From positions 16,500-80,499 of IMG/VR virus record IMGVR_UViG_3300037119_005106: 64,000 nt of DNA; one strand, 5' to 3'. The notes beneath the pieces were generated by a model. The model was given only the letters and a program-made list of their open reading frames with translations, was not told where the DNA came from and did not search any database. A program made the position numbers and the translations under genes. This stretch comes from a virus. Shown piece by piece: positions 1-9,680 of this stretch. The first letter of the stretch is position 1. Each line of letters opens with the position of its first letter.

Positions 1-1097
1 TTCTTAGAAACCTCATCATCATACTCGTTTTTGGTTTTACCATATTTAAGAATACCTCTTTCAATAGGCATTGGTGGGGTTAATTTATTTACTCTTTTTC
101 CAATTTGACTTTTCAAATCTTCTAAATCAAAAGAAGTAGTAGAGCCATGAGAAAAACTTGTTTTATCATCTATCTTATTAGCTTTTGGAGTTAATCCAAG
201 TTCTTTGTATAAAGCGATAATTTCCTTATCCCCTATTACTTTTCCAGTCTTAGGATTTCTTTTAACAAGTTTACCTGTTGCATCATCAACAATAGAAGGA
301 CGATCATTGAATTCAGCAACACGTTCTTGAATATTTTTGATTTTATTCTCATGATCTAAATAGGTTTTATTGGTTTGGCGAATATTTTCATTAATGGCCA
401 ACAACTTCCCTTCTCTATAAAATTTGCTTTTTACCTGATTCTTTTGCTTTTCTTTTTCTTCATCTGAAACAACTTTAGAATCTTGAGCATTTATAGCTCG
501 CAATTGTTTAAGATAATCTTCTTTGTATTTCTTAATATCTTCAGGATTTTTAGACAAGTTTTTTTCATTCAATTCAGCATAGCCTTTATTTATTTTCGCT
601 CTGGCAGCTTCGTTAGAATTCATGTAATTCATAACTGTAGATAATGGCTTTGCTTTTTGAGGTTTATTGTTTTTACCTTTCAAAGCACTTACTCCACTAG
701 CATCTTTTGGAAGAGCAGCCCATACAGGAGCAGCAGAATAAATTGCTTTATCTAAATCTCCATTATCAATATGAGCCAAAGAACCTTGTTTCTCTAATAA
801 TGACAATGCAGCGATATCTTGTTCTTCAGGTGAGAATCCTGTAAAGCCAAGGTTACTAGAAAGAGTATCCCAAGTTTCATTCATAAACTGATACTTTCCA
901 TGAGCATTAGAAGTTCCGTCAGAAGCTCTATCTTTTCCTTTTCTCCAATCCTTCTTCTTTCCACCAAACTTTGTAGAATAGGCATCAGCACCCCAAGTAC
1001 CTTCTGCTTTGGAAATAGCATCAAGCATTACCTTGTATTGAGGATTACTTTCAAGCAATCCTTTTAGTCGTAAGTATTCCGCATTTGTATTTGGCAT
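1..1097 (-). CDS. Virion-associated lysozyme, lambda R-like (partial, cut by window edge)
   Basis: The reading frame is open to the left window edge, so the C-terminus is missing. Residues about 24-135 match the lambda endolysin R fold (GH104 lytic transglycosylase): SKAEGT with the likely catalytic Glu32, HGKYQF at 66-71, FSPEEQD at 88-94 and VWAALP at 125-130. The fold cleaves peptidoglycan glycan strands. After the domain the protein continues as a long Lys/Glu-rich helical region, unlike a soluble endolysin, and the lysis cassette has its own amidase at 7.5-8.1 kb. I therefore infer a virion protein that opens the wall during DNA entry. The start lies two bases after the stop of the glycine-zipper gene. 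Confidence 0.8.
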   Translation of the reverse strand, partial: MPNTNAEYLRLKGLLESNPQYKVMLDAISKAEGTWGADAYSTKFGGKKKDWRKGKDRASDGTSNAHGKYQFMNETWDTLSSNLGFTGFSPEEQDIAALSLLEKQGSLAHIDNGDLDKAIYSAAPVWAALPKDASGVSALKGKNNKPQKAKPLSTVMNYMNSNEAARAKINKGYAELNEKNLSKNPEDIKKYKEDYLKQLRAINAQDSKVVSDEEKEKQKNQVKSKFYREGKLLAINENIRQTNKTYLDHENKIKNIQERVAEFNDRPSIVDDATGKLVKRNPKTGKVIGDKEIIALYKELGLTPKANKIDDKTSFSHGSTTSFDLEDLKSQIGKRVNKLTPPMPIERGILKYGKTKNEYDDEVSK

Positions 1098-1099
1098 GA

Positions 1100-1816
1100 C
1101 TATACGTTTTTAGAGTTATAATTGGAACCCAATATTCCCATTTGAGATTTTAGGATATTTTTCTTAGCCTGAACTTGTTCTCCAGCATCATAAAGTTTCT
1201 GAGCTTCTTCCCTATCAGTAACTTGTTTTTGATAAGCAATAGCTTCTGCTTCCTTATTTTTCTTTCTCAATTTCTTTTCATCACCCATATGGCTAAGATA
1301 ACCAGTTGCTCCACCAATAACAGCACCAGCAGCACCACCAATAAGAGTACCAACACCCGGAATAACACTACCAATAGCAGCACCAGTTGAAGCACCTTTA
1401 GCAGCCATTTGCATTGTATTGGCTTTTCGTTCCTTTCCGGTTAAAAGTCCTTCATTTGCTTTAGCAGTTATTGCCATATCCAAAGCACCCGAAGCACCCG
1501 CCATTACACCAGCACCAACAGCATTACCAGAAGCTAATGATTGACCTGTAGAAGAAGCATCTTTTAATGCATTAGTCTTTGTATCATCAGCATAAGTAGA
1601 ACCTACAACATTAGAGCTTTTATTGGCTTGATAATCATTAGAATTATCAACTTGATTTTTAGTCAAAGCAATCTTATTACCACCAAGTTCTGTGTCAATG
1701 TCTGATACATCTGGATCAGTTGGAAGAACAGGTTTTTTAAGTAAAAGTTTCTTTTTTAAATCTTCAGCAGATTCAGTTCCATCGTCGTCTCCGACTGCAT
1801 AATTAGATTGTATCAT
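1100..1816 (-). CDS. Glycine-zipper internal virion protein (inferred)
   Basis: 238 residues. The N-terminal ~100 residues are polar and acidic. Residues about 140-175 form a small-residue hydrophobic stretch with repeated GxxxG spacing (IGSVIPGVGTLIGG followed by AAGAVIGG), typical of glycine-zipper membrane segments. The C-terminus is a Lys/Glu-rich helix. It sits between the large tail protein and the lysozyme-domain protein, the place where podoviruses keep ejection proteins, so a role in crossing the host envelope is inferred. I do not recognise a named family. Confidence 0.6.
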   Translation of the reverse strand: MIQSNYAVGDDDGTESAEDLKKKLLLKKPVLPTDPDVSDIDTELGGNKIALTKNQVDNSNDYQANKSSNVVGSTYADDTKTNALKDASSTGQSLASGNAVGAGVMAGASGALDMAITAKANEGLLTGKERKANTMQMAAKGASTGAAIGSVIPGVGTLIGGAAGAVIGGATGYLSHMGDEKKLRKKNKEAEAIAYQKQVTDREEAQKLYDAGEQVQAKKNILKSQMGILGSNYNSKNV

Positions 1817-1824
1817 AGTCGTTT

Positions 1825-4800
1825 TTATTTATAAGATTGTCTAAAATAGTTTATAATGGAAAACAGTTTAATTTTAGTATTTGATACTGAATTTATCTCT
1901 AATTCAAAAGAACACCATTCCCCTCTTAAATCATCATAATCATCTGGATTCTTAGCAGGGAAGGTATGAAGTCCTTCTCTGATTTTATACCAGTGGTGCG
2001 TTCCGGGAACAACTCTTGTTTGCCCTAACGAAGTTATGAAAGTAGTCTTTAATAAAGGATAATTTGTACTTAAAATAACTCCAAGACCTTTATTGATTTT
2101 TGTTTCAAAAAAATCTGGAGCTGAAATAACTTTTAATTTTAAGTTTTTCTGAGATTCAAATAACTCCAATTCATTACCACTATTCAATTCTCCTAGTTTC
2201 TGAGAGGATTCATAAGGAGCAATTACTTTGTTTTGAAACATAAAATACAAATCATTATTGTATTCTATTTTACCATTAAAAACTTCCAACAACTCATTGT
2301 ATGAAACAACAAAGTTAATATCATTTTTGGTTCTAAAACGTATATTGGTTTCTTTAAATTCATCATCATAATATCCTTCAGCAGAAACAACATCATTGTC
2401 TTTAAACATTCTCAATATTTCTAAAGCCAAAAAATTATCAACCAATAAAGGTTTTACTATTTTAACGATTTCTTTTTTCAAATCATCATAAAACACAAAT
2501 CCAAAAGGACTTTCAATTATAGCCCTTCTAAAAGACGTTCCGTAATCGCTAAGTACTTCATGTCCACTTATTGATTTTCCATCGCCTTGAGCAATCTGAA
2601 TAGCCGAACCACCCTTATCTGGAGTTATAAACGATCTTTCATCTATAAGTATTTTAGAAGTTTGCAATCCTTGAACAGCATAGATTTCATCTTTGTATTT
2701 TATGATGTTTAAAACAGAACCTTTGTTCTTATCCAATTCATAAAACTCATTTGTAGAAAACTTAGACCAAGCATCAATACTATCTCCATTCAACTTAGTA
2801 TTGGACACAGCAATCACATTATTTAGAATAGGCTCATCTTTAAAATCATAAGGAACAGGAATAGATTTTCTTAAATCATTTTCTTGAAGATATCCAGAAT
2901 TATAAAGTTCTTCATATTTAAAATCAATACTACTACTGAATAAATAGAATTCTTCTGAATTGGCTAATCTTGGCTCGATAGTACTTTCTAATACAACACT
3001 ATAACACCAAGCGTTGTATTTATTGTATTGATATCTTCTTTCATCTTCATTACCACCATGACCAGGAAAGTTATCCCAATGCATACCAATTGAAACAGGA
3101 GTTTGAGAACCTCTATAAGAACTTTTGTTTCTTAGATAAAGACTGCAATAACTATCTCCTTCAACATAAAATATTTGAGAAACAACTAATTCTTTAGTAA
3201 CTGGAATAACATCACTCAAAGGAATGTATTCATTTGAAGCATAAGCAAATTCTGTTCGACCACCATAAATAGAATCTTGGATATTTCTTTTTAGATTAGA
3301 AACAATATAGGAATCACGGCCATATAAAGAATCTTCATTTCTATATCCCCAATCACCAAAATTAACTCTACTTTTTATAAGATATTGCCTTTGAGAAATA
3401 TTAGTTTCGTTGAAGAAATTGAACTTTGTTTTTATAAAAACACTTTTTCTTCCACCAGCAATATTATTTACTCTAAAAATTGTTTGCTCTCTATTATTTC
3501 CACTTCTTGCAGAACCACAATAAAACCATCCTGGACAACCTAAAGTAAACGCATGATTTGCATAATCAAAAGTATCATTGAATTTATATCCAGACAATAT
3601 TTGTCCTTCTCCTATTTCAGAAGCTTTATCAATTTCATAAACATTACCAGAACTTGGTGTATTTTGGAAACTAGTATAAGATCTTCTTCTTAAAAGATTT
3701 GAAAAAACACTAACATTTACATAAAAAGGTCTTGTTTTGGAATCTCCAGCCAATAAGTTAGATGGTATTTTTTGAGAAAATTTTGGACCGCCAAAAGGAA
3801 CAGGCCCATTAAAATTAGAGCCACCATCAGAATAATAAGCCATACAACCTGGATTGTCACGATCATATCCACATGTTGCTTCGTTATAACCACCAAGAAT
3901 ATTATATCTATCATGATCGGTAGATATTGATTCAATGTATTCTAACTGACATGAACTAGCTAACTTTGAAGATATTTTATTGTGAACAAAATCAGGACTA
4001 TCAAAGTAAAAAGATTTTCTATTAGTAATTACAAGTCCAGAATTATTACTTGCATTATTCATATTAGGATCGGTATCAAAATTTAATATACCTCTATGGT
4101 CATAAACTGGACCTCCATTACTAGGCAACGCCCATTTGTCTACCATTTCAGGTTCAAAACCTAAGTTTTCATCAGGACCACCCAAATTTCCAAAATTAAC
4201 TATTCTTTCTAATGGACCAGAAATACCTTGCGCTAAAATCGTTCTATTGTTTTCATTACGCTCAACATATACGATTTGATAAGAATCTATTTCTTTGGAG
4301 AACTCACAATTAATACGAACATCAAATTGAAGTTCTATCTTTTCAGCATACATTTCATTACCTACAACACTCCAATTTTTATAGATATCAGAATTTAAAA
4401 TAATATTACCTGTTTCATCAAGTTCCCTTTTTACTTGACCGATATCAGGTATTTTCAAATCTCCAAGAATGATAGTAAACAATCTATTTCCATTCTTATA
4501 ACACTGAATTCCTAATCGATATATCTCCCCTTTCATTACACACTTACGAAGAGAAGGTTCTTTGATTTGTAAAGGTTTTGAACCACTTACCATCCAATCT
4601 GTATTTTTTGAAAGAACATTCTCTTTAACACTATGCATAGTAACTTTCACACCATTACCATTATACCATCCATTAGATACACCACCGTAAACTAAAGAAG
4701 CGTTTTTTGCCGCATCAGTTGTCGGCCAAGGAAAACTTCTTTTCTCAGTATCATTTTCTAAATCAATAATAACTTGATTGGTTGAAAAGGTCAAAATGTA

Positions 4801-6525
4801 ATTGTAGAAATCTGTAATTACCAATTCATCAATTGGCTCAAACAATATTTTAGAACTGGAAAGTCTTATTTTAAGATTTGGAAATTTTGTATTAAAATCA
4901 ACATCTTCTTGACATACTAACAAAAATGCAGCAATTTCCTCAATACGATTAACGTATTTATAAGAGATATCAGAAATAGAAAGTTCATAGGATTCAGAAG
5001 TAAGACTATTGAATAACTTCATGCTAAAATTACCAAAAACCTCTATTTTACGATACAATCTTCTTTGAACATAAAAGAATGATTGTGTAAAATTATTATT
5101 GATTAAATTGTATTTAACAGGATCCGGATTAAGCAAACAGTCATGCGTTTCTCCTAAATGAGAAAAACCAGCCAAAGCAAAATCCAAAGCAACATTTTTG
5201 GAATTAATAAATGAAGGATCATTACGTAAAGAAGACGCAATAAGTTTATTGTTTTTTGTTGTAAAATCAGAATTATATTTCCATGTAATAGAATTGGCAT
5301 AGATATCAGCTAAAGTAACATTTTCTTTAAACTCAGGTTCAGAACCAACATGTTCAAAAGAAACTATAGCATCAATCTTTTTCTTTCCAATAACACGAAT
5401 AGCGCTAGGAACATCCTTTGCTTCATACTCAATAGCAACTAATTGTACTTCTTTAAAGTTTTTATAATCCGGAATATAACATTCAATAATTACAGATTTA
5501 TTAGTGGACTCACTAATATCTCCACCCTTGAGTTCATTACCACTTCCTTCAGTTATTTTTAAACCTCTTGATAAAGCAGAGAAGTCTGTTATCTGACCAT
5601 TTTCAGTAATCAATCTCATTACATAAAAAACAGTCATTGCTTTTAAACTTCCATTTTCTTGAACTGATTTTACTCTTGGATTCAATAAAGTACCAGTTGG
5701 AGAAATATTAAAATCATTAGCTTTTCTTGTTGAAAGTTTTGGATCCTTAACATTTACAACTCTTGAGTAATTGTAGTAGTCGGTAAAATAAACTCTTTTG
5801 TAACTTGCGTTTTCATCAACTCCTTCTGTACAAATTACAGCATCCATAGGAATATTCAAATAACCAACCCATAATTTTCTTCCAAGAAGTATTCCAGATG
5901 AATTATACTTGAAAGACATAATAAAATCAGTTACATCGTCTTGATTGTTTATAGGTGGAGTAATTCCTTCAATCTCGCAAACAATAGGATTGGAAGGCAT
6001 ATAGGTAAGTGTTTTAAATAATCCACCATAAGTAACATCAATTACTGTTGGTCCATCATCCTCAGTCATATTTTGACTAAAATCATCCTCATCAATTGGC
6101 TCAACAGGAACAGTAATAGTAGTTTCACTTTCTACAAAATGAGTAGAGAAAGGAATTCCGGTTACAGTATTTACATTGGAAACAATATTAAAATTATCAA
6201 CAACAACTTGTATAACTGTTTGTTCTTCTGTTTCTCCAACTTCAATTGGAAAAGTACTTTTACCAAAAACAATAAGTTCATCCTGAAAAGCATAATAACC
6301 GTTGTATTTTAATATCTGGTCATTATTGTAAACCATCTTAGAACCATTTACCGAAACGAAAGCTAATGTTCCATCCTCGCTATAAAGTCTACCATTCCAA
6401 GCATCAGCATATCCTTTAGGATTTTCAGCATGATTATCTAAGTCAACACTCCATCCCTTAGAAAATTGATGAATTTGAGCATCATTTAAATTAGGTATTT
6501 TTTTAGAATCATCTTCGGCGGCCAT
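1825..6525 (-). CDS. Large tail/nozzle structural protein, 1566 aa
   Basis: The longest protein in the window. It is beta-rich with few charged helices and no collagen or coiled-coil repeats. The N-terminal ~90 residues look like a particle-attachment segment. Its size, location at the distal end of the structural block and position before ejection-type proteins fit the large nozzle or muzzle protein of short-tailed phages (T7 gp12-like or crAss-like muzzle); that is inference from context. A TAnnTTTG box lies 17-24 bases upstream and a terminator lies just beyond it, so it may start its own transcription unit. Confidence 0.6.
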   Translation of the reverse strand: MAAEDDSKKIPNLNDAQIHQFSKGWSVDLDNHAENPKGYADAWNGRLYSEDGTLAFVSVNGSKMVYNNDQILKYNGYYAFQDELIVFGKSTFPIEVGETEEQTVIQVVVDNFNIVSNVNTVTGIPFSTHFVESETTITVPVEPIDEDDFSQNMTEDDGPTVIDVTYGGLFKTLTYMPSNPIVCEIEGITPPINNQDDVTDFIMSFKYNSSGILLGRKLWVGYLNIPMDAVICTEGVDENASYKRVYFTDYYNYSRVVNVKDPKLSTRKANDFNISPTGTLLNPRVKSVQENGSLKAMTVFYVMRLITENGQITDFSALSRGLKITEGSGNELKGGDISESTNKSVIIECYIPDYKNFKEVQLVAIEYEAKDVPSAIRVIGKKKIDAIVSFEHVGSEPEFKENVTLADIYANSITWKYNSDFTTKNNKLIASSLRNDPSFINSKNVALDFALAGFSHLGETHDCLLNPDPVKYNLINNNFTQSFFYVQRRLYRKIEVFGNFSMKLFNSLTSESYELSISDISYKYVNRIEEIAAFLLVCQEDVDFNTKFPNLKIRLSSSKILFEPIDELVITDFYNYILTFSTNQVIIDLENDTEKRSFPWPTTDAAKNASLVYGGVSNGWYNGNGVKVTMHSVKENVLSKNTDWMVSGSKPLQIKEPSLRKCVMKGEIYRLGIQCYKNGNRLFTIILGDLKIPDIGQVKRELDETGNIILNSDIYKNWSVVGNEMYAEKIELQFDVRINCEFSKEIDSYQIVYVERNENNRTILAQGISGPLERIVNFGNLGGPDENLGFEPEMVDKWALPSNGGPVYDHRGILNFDTDPNMNNASNNSGLVITNRKSFYFDSPDFVHNKISSKLASSCQLEYIESISTDHDRYNILGGYNEATCGYDRDNPGCMAYYSDGGSNFNGPVPFGGPKFSQKIPSNLLAGDSKTRPFYVNVSVFSNLLRRRSYTSFQNTPSSGNVYEIDKASEIGEGQILSGYKFNDTFDYANHAFTLGCPGWFYCGSARSGNNREQTIFRVNNIAGGRKSVFIKTKFNFFNETNISQRQYLIKSRVNFGDWGYRNEDSLYGRDSYIVSNLKRNIQDSIYGGRTEFAYASNEYIPLSDVIPVTKELVVSQIFYVEGDSYCSLYLRNKSSYRGSQTPVSIGMHWDNFPGHGGNEDERRYQYNKYNAWCYSVVLESTIEPRLANSEEFYLFSSSIDFKYEELYNSGYLQENDLRKSIPVPYDFKDEPILNNVIAVSNTKLNGDSIDAWSKFSTNEFYELDKNKGSVLNIIKYKDEIYAVQGLQTSKILIDERSFITPDKGGSAIQIAQGDGKSISGHEVLSDYGTSFRRAIIESPFGFVFYDDLKKEIVKIVKPLLVDNFLALEILRMFKDNDVVSAEGYYDDEFKETNIRFRTKNDINFVVSYNELLEVFNGKIEYNNDLYFMFQNKVIAPYESSQKLGELNSGNELELFESQKNLKLKVISAPDFFETKINKGLGVILSTNYPLLKTTFITSLGQTRVVPGTHHWYKIREGLHTFPAKNPDDYDDLRGEWCSFELEINSVSNTKIKLFSIINYFRQSYK

Positions 6526-6541
6526 AGCTATATATTTTCAA

Positions 6542-6549
6542 CAAATTTA
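6542..6549 (-). promoter_or_regulatory. Candidate -7 box (TAAATTTG) for the 1566-aa tail gene
   Basis: On the minus strand the sequence TAAATTTG fits the Bacteroidota TAnnTTTG -7 element and lies 17 bases before the ATG at 6525. No TTG -33 element at good spacing was seen. A terminator hairpin directly upstream supports a new transcription unit here. Confidence 0.4.
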
Positions 6550-6558
6550 AACAAAAAA

Positions 6559-6581
6559 AACACACCGTTTAAAAGTGTGTT
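6559..6581 (-). terminator. Rho-independent terminator
   Basis: AACACAC and GTGTGTT form a 7-bp stem; read on the minus strand it is followed by a run of eight T. It ends the 80-aa gene (stop at 6580) and separates it from the large tail gene. Confidence 0.75.
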
Positions 6582-6822
6582 ATAATTGTGTTTTAATAAG
6601 ATAGTAAGCCATTAATCTGTCAAAGTGAGGTTTAGCTATTAAAAGTCTTGCTCGGTTGTTAGCGTGTGTAGGTGGATCTACTTTGGGATATCTATCCACT
6701 ACCGCTATATGGCTTTTCAAAAATAGTGCTTCATCAATTATCGTATCATGCCTTGCCACTTTTACAGGTTGGTCAGACAATGTTAAATTCAATAAAGCTT
6801 CTTTTAGTTGTGGCCAAGTCAT
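6580..6822 (-). CDS. Hypothetical protein, 80 aa
   Basis: Small basic protein with no recognised family. It has no signal peptide or membrane segment. It is flanked by a candidate promoter (6840-6847) and a terminator overlapping its stop codon, so it may be transcribed alone, after the lysis cassette. Its conserved-looking core contains alternating hydrophobic strands and a C-terminal helix. Confidence 0.55.
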   Translation of the reverse strand: MTWPQLKEALLNLTLSDQPVKVARHDTIIDEALFLKSHIAVVDRYPKVDPPTHANNRARLLIAKPHFDRLMAYYLIKTQL

Positions 6823-6839
6823 ATAGAAATTGTTTACTA

Positions 6840-6847
6840 CAAATCTA
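6840..6847 (-). promoter_or_regulatory. Candidate -7 box (TAGATTTG)
   Basis: On the minus strand TAGATTTG matches TAnnTTTG and lies 18 bases upstream of the ATG at 6822. No convincing -33 element was found. Confidence 0.4.
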
Positions 6848-6860
6848 CAATATTTTTTGA

Positions 6861-7535
6861 TTATTTAACTATTAGAAATCCAGTTGCTATAATGGCTGCT
6901 GCAGCCACACCTTGCCAAACTGTTTTCTTTGTCTTTTCTTTCCTGACTGCCTTTTCTGTATTCTTTATAATATCCTTCTGCTTATTACTTATGCTATCGT
7001 ATTCAGAAACTACTTTTCCAAAATTGCTTATAATGGTATCTTTTACAACTCCTTTCTGCTCTTCTATATGGAGCTCGTCTTTTAATAATGAGTTTTCAGA
7101 AACACAACCATCGTATTGTACAATCTCTATAATATTCTTTTTTGCAACATCATCAGATAGCGTAGTTCCGTATTGAGTGATTGTAATAGGTAATTTGTAG
7201 CGCTCTTGATAGAATTTTGCTATTTGCTTAGTATTTAGTCCTATTACTTTTTCAACCTCTCTATGAGTCTTATTTTCAACTTCTACTATTTTAACCTTTA
7301 CCTTTTGCTTTATCTTATTCAAAGAATCTAATTTTACCAATAAATTCTCGTTCTTATTCAGTAAAGAAGAAACCCGATGCTCTCCATCAACAACTTCTTT
7401 CTTGAGTAATTTATTAGTGAGCTCTAATTCTTTTCTACCATTACAACTTCCAATAAGCAACAAGGAAAGAAGAAAGATTATAATATATGGCACAATTCTA
7501 CTCCAATCAATTTTGTATATATTAAACTGTTCCAT
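6861..7535 (-). CDS. Spanin-like lysis protein
   Basis: 224 residues. An N-terminal hydrophobic segment (about 11-30) ends in LLIGSC, which could act as a membrane anchor or a lipobox-like site. A long Lys/Glu-rich coiled coil follows (about 35-195), then a second hydrophobic segment at the extreme C-terminus (about 207-222). Together these suggest a unimolecular or Rz-like spanin that bridges the inner and outer membranes in the last step of lysis. It lies one base after the amidase stop and next to the holin, which supports a lysis role. No sequence family was recognised, so the call rests on architecture and context. Confidence 0.6.
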   Translation of the reverse strand: MEQFNIYKIDWSRIVPYIIIFLLSLLLIGSCNGRKELELTNKLLKKEVVDGEHRVSSLLNKNENLLVKLDSLNKIKQKVKVKIVEVENKTHREVEKVIGLNTKQIAKFYQERYKLPITITQYGTTLSDDVAKKNIIEIVQYDGCVSENSLLKDELHIEEQKGVVKDTIISNFGKVVSEYDSISNKQKDIIKNTEKAVRKEKTKKTVWQGVAAAAIIATGFLIVK

Positions 7536-7536
7536 A

Positions 7537-8085
7537 TTAAATCATGTTTTCGTAACGTTGAATAATCTCTGCATGTGCTATAGCCAATTTATGCTTATTG
7601 GAATGATAGAGTTTCAAATCGTTTGCATTGGAGATAAAACAAAGTTCTTGTAGTGCAACAATACCTAATTCTCTCATCAATCCTAAACGCCCTCTATGGC
7701 TTTCTGATTCGGCTTTAACACCACGATTCTTGATACCAAGAATTGAAGAGGTTGTATCAGCCAACTCTTTACCAAAAGCTTTGTCTAATCTGTCAGCATC
7801 ATCCCCAACTAATGAAGTTGTTCCGGTTGCTGTTGGTGAATCCGCAGCATCAAAATGATATTCTATTACTACCGAACCACTACCAGTTTTAATACGTTCC
7901 AGATACGTTCCAAGACGCTCGTCATCTTTATCCTGAATTACTTTAACACCTCTTCTAAGAAGGTCTGTTATTACCAAATCACGAAACTCTACTGTTAGGT
8001 CTGCTTCATGATATCCATTTCCAATTGCTCCTGGATCTGGTTTAATTCCTTTTGGGTTATGCCCCGCACTAGCAAATACTGTCAT
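7537..8085 (-). CDS. N-acetylmuramoyl-L-alanine amidase (endolysin)
   Basis: 182 residues, the usual length of an Amidase_3 catalytic domain without extra binding modules. Candidate zinc and catalytic residues are in the expected order: His9 (SAGHNP), Glu27 (YHEADL), His77 (IEYHFDA) and Glu147 (ALQELCF). The family cleaves the bond between N-acetylmuramic acid and L-alanine in peptidoglycan. There is no signal peptide, so it needs the neighbouring holin for release. It lies between holin and spanin genes in one operon with 1-5 base gaps. Confidence 0.9.
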   Translation of the reverse strand: MTVFASAGHNPKGIKPDPGAIGNGYHEADLTVEFRDLVITDLLRRGVKVIQDKDDERLGTYLERIKTGSGSVVIEYHFDAADSPTATGTTSLVGDDADRLDKAFGKELADTTSSILGIKNRGVKAESESHRGRLGLMRELGIVALQELCFISNANDLKLYHSNKHKLAIAHAEIIQRYENMI

Positions 8086-8090
8086 AATTA

Positions 8091-8777
8091 TTATTTTATT
8101 GGTTCTTGTTCTTTTTCTTCTACTTCTTCATCAAATCCATCATCTTTCTCTTTCTTTAAAAAAGCAGCTAGTCTTGGTTCAAACATACTTTCTACTATGG
8201 GAAAGATGGGTGGTTTTTTACCATAAACATATTCTATATTTCTACCAATGGATTTAAAATCATAATACCAGAAAAAAGCTATTGGCGCTTTAACAACTAC
8301 TCCTGATGCAAAGCCCATAAGAACAGCAATAGAACTATCGTCTTTTTGATACTCCATTATGTGATTGGCGCAGAATAAATAGAAGATAAGCGTTAAGCAT
8401 TTGAAGAAGGTAAATAATAGTTTCTTTGAATTAAATTGATATCCTCTGTATAGCCGAATAAACCTTGCTCTATTTGGATCATCTGATTCTAATCGCTTTG
8501 CTTTTCTGTAATAAGTATGTGATTTTTTAATCGACCTCTGGACTCCAAATACAGCATCAATGAGAACAGTTCCTATAACAATCAATAGAATAAAATTAGA
8601 TACTCCAAAATACTCTCGTTCATAAAAAGTAGACAAACACTGATGAATAGTAGCTAGACTAACTGTTTTAAAATACAAATCAAAATCATTGGCCGACACA
8701 AGTATATTCACCTTTTTTATATAAAGATGAATTGGTTTAAAATATGTCGTAAAGCAAGTGTACATAAATAACGTCAT
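8091..8777 (-). CDS. Phage holin family protein
   Basis: 228 residues with about three hydrophobic segments (roughly 60-80, 125-145, 150-170). The motif LIDAVFGVQRSIK in the first segment matches the conserved Asp-x2-x-Gly pattern of the phage_holin_4 family. The C-terminal tail is strongly acidic (last ~25 residues), as in many holins. It would form membrane lesions that let the amidase reach the wall. It is the first gene of the lysis cassette. The first ~40 residues are atypical, and a later start is possible. Confidence 0.7.
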   Translation of the reverse strand: MTLFMYTCFTTYFKPIHLYIKKVNILVSANDFDLYFKTVSLATIHQCLSTFYEREYFGVSNFILLIVIGTVLIDAVFGVQRSIKKSHTYYRKAKRLESDDPNRARFIRLYRGYQFNSKKLLFTFFKCLTLIFYLFCANHIMEYQKDDSSIAVLMGFASGVVVKAPIAFFWYYDFKSIGRNIEYVYGKKPPIFPIVESMFEPRLAAFLKKEKDDGFDEEVEEKEQEPIK

Positions 8778-8849
8778 TAGATACTATTATTTTTCTGATT
8801 ATTAATTGGTTTAAAGTTAGGTATTATTTTTTAATATTTAATTAAACAG

Positions 8850-9680
8850 TTATTTCCAATTCCATTCTACAAACCTGACAAGAGGTGAATTTGCCACAGT
8901 ATATAGTTTTTTACCATCATTTCTAAACCACAACCCTAAAATTGCACCAAACTGTGATCTGTTTTCTGTTCTAAAAAGAGTTAGTGTTGACACATCCCAA
9001 GGAGTGGAGGCTTTGTACTGTTTTATTACTTGTATAGCACTGGGTAAATAAAAATTAATACCGTCAGGTGAAATCCTAATATCTTGAAAAGTTGTACTGT
9101 CTGCGGATAAATCTTTAGATGTTATTAATGTTTTCGTAGAAACGTCCCATGCCGTACTTAGAGAGTAACTGTACATAGTGGTGGCGGTCATAATGAATAG
9201 CAATGTTCCATTACTATTAAACTCTATTCCTCTACCATTTGCAGGAATACTAGTTGTTTCCGCTGTTGTTTTAACAGAAACATCCCATGCAGTAGTTAAA
9301 TTAAAAGCTTGTATTAAATTCGATGTAATATTTACTAGATATAATTTTGTACCGTCATTTTTTAAAGTTAATCCTTGCTGACTTCCTGTTTGACTTTTGT
9401 TTATATAATTAAGTGTACGGGTTGATATATCCCAAGGTATGCTTAAATCTCCTTGTGATAGCTCATTGTTGTCCGCACAAGTGTAAACTCTAGTGCCGTC
9501 AGGTTTAAAAAAAATACCTGATTTCCTTTGTGATTCTGTACCAGCTGTAATTTCAAGACCAGCTTTAACAACTAAATTAATAAGATTCCAAGTAGCTTTA
9601 AACAGATATGGGTTTACTAGATTCATTTGTCTATATTTTTTGTAAACATTATAGATCGGATTAATTAATTTCTCTCCCAT
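8850..9680 (-). CDS. Beta-propeller receptor-binding-type protein
   Basis: 276 residues. After a short N-terminal helix (about 1-40), four or five repeats of ~45 residues each carry an (A/P)WD(V/I)S motif followed by an F/L-x-x-(D/N)GTKLY-like strand. This is typical of beta-propellers found in phage and bacterial surface proteins. In this position (end of the tail-fibre cluster, before lysis genes) it is a good candidate for host-receptor or polysaccharide binding. It overlaps the previous gene by 16 bases. Confidence 0.65.
   Translation of the reverse strand: MGEKLINPIYNVYKKYRQMNLVNPYLFKATWNLINLVVKAGLEITAGTESQRKSGIFFKPDGTRVYTCADNNELSQGDLSIPWDISTRTLNYINKSQTGSQQGLTLKNDGTKLYLVNITSNLIQAFNLTTAWDVSVKTTAETTSIPANGRGIEFNSNGTLLFIMTATTMYSYSLSTAWDVSTKTLITSKDLSADSTTFQDIRISPDGINFYLPSAIQVIKQYKASTPWDVSTLTLFRTENRSQFGAILGLWFRNDGKKLYTVANSPLVRFVEWNWK

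Noticed and set aside
6808-7176. 122-codon plus-strand frame across the spanin gene
   Set aside because: Antisense shadow of the coiled-coil protein; no leader, no family pattern.
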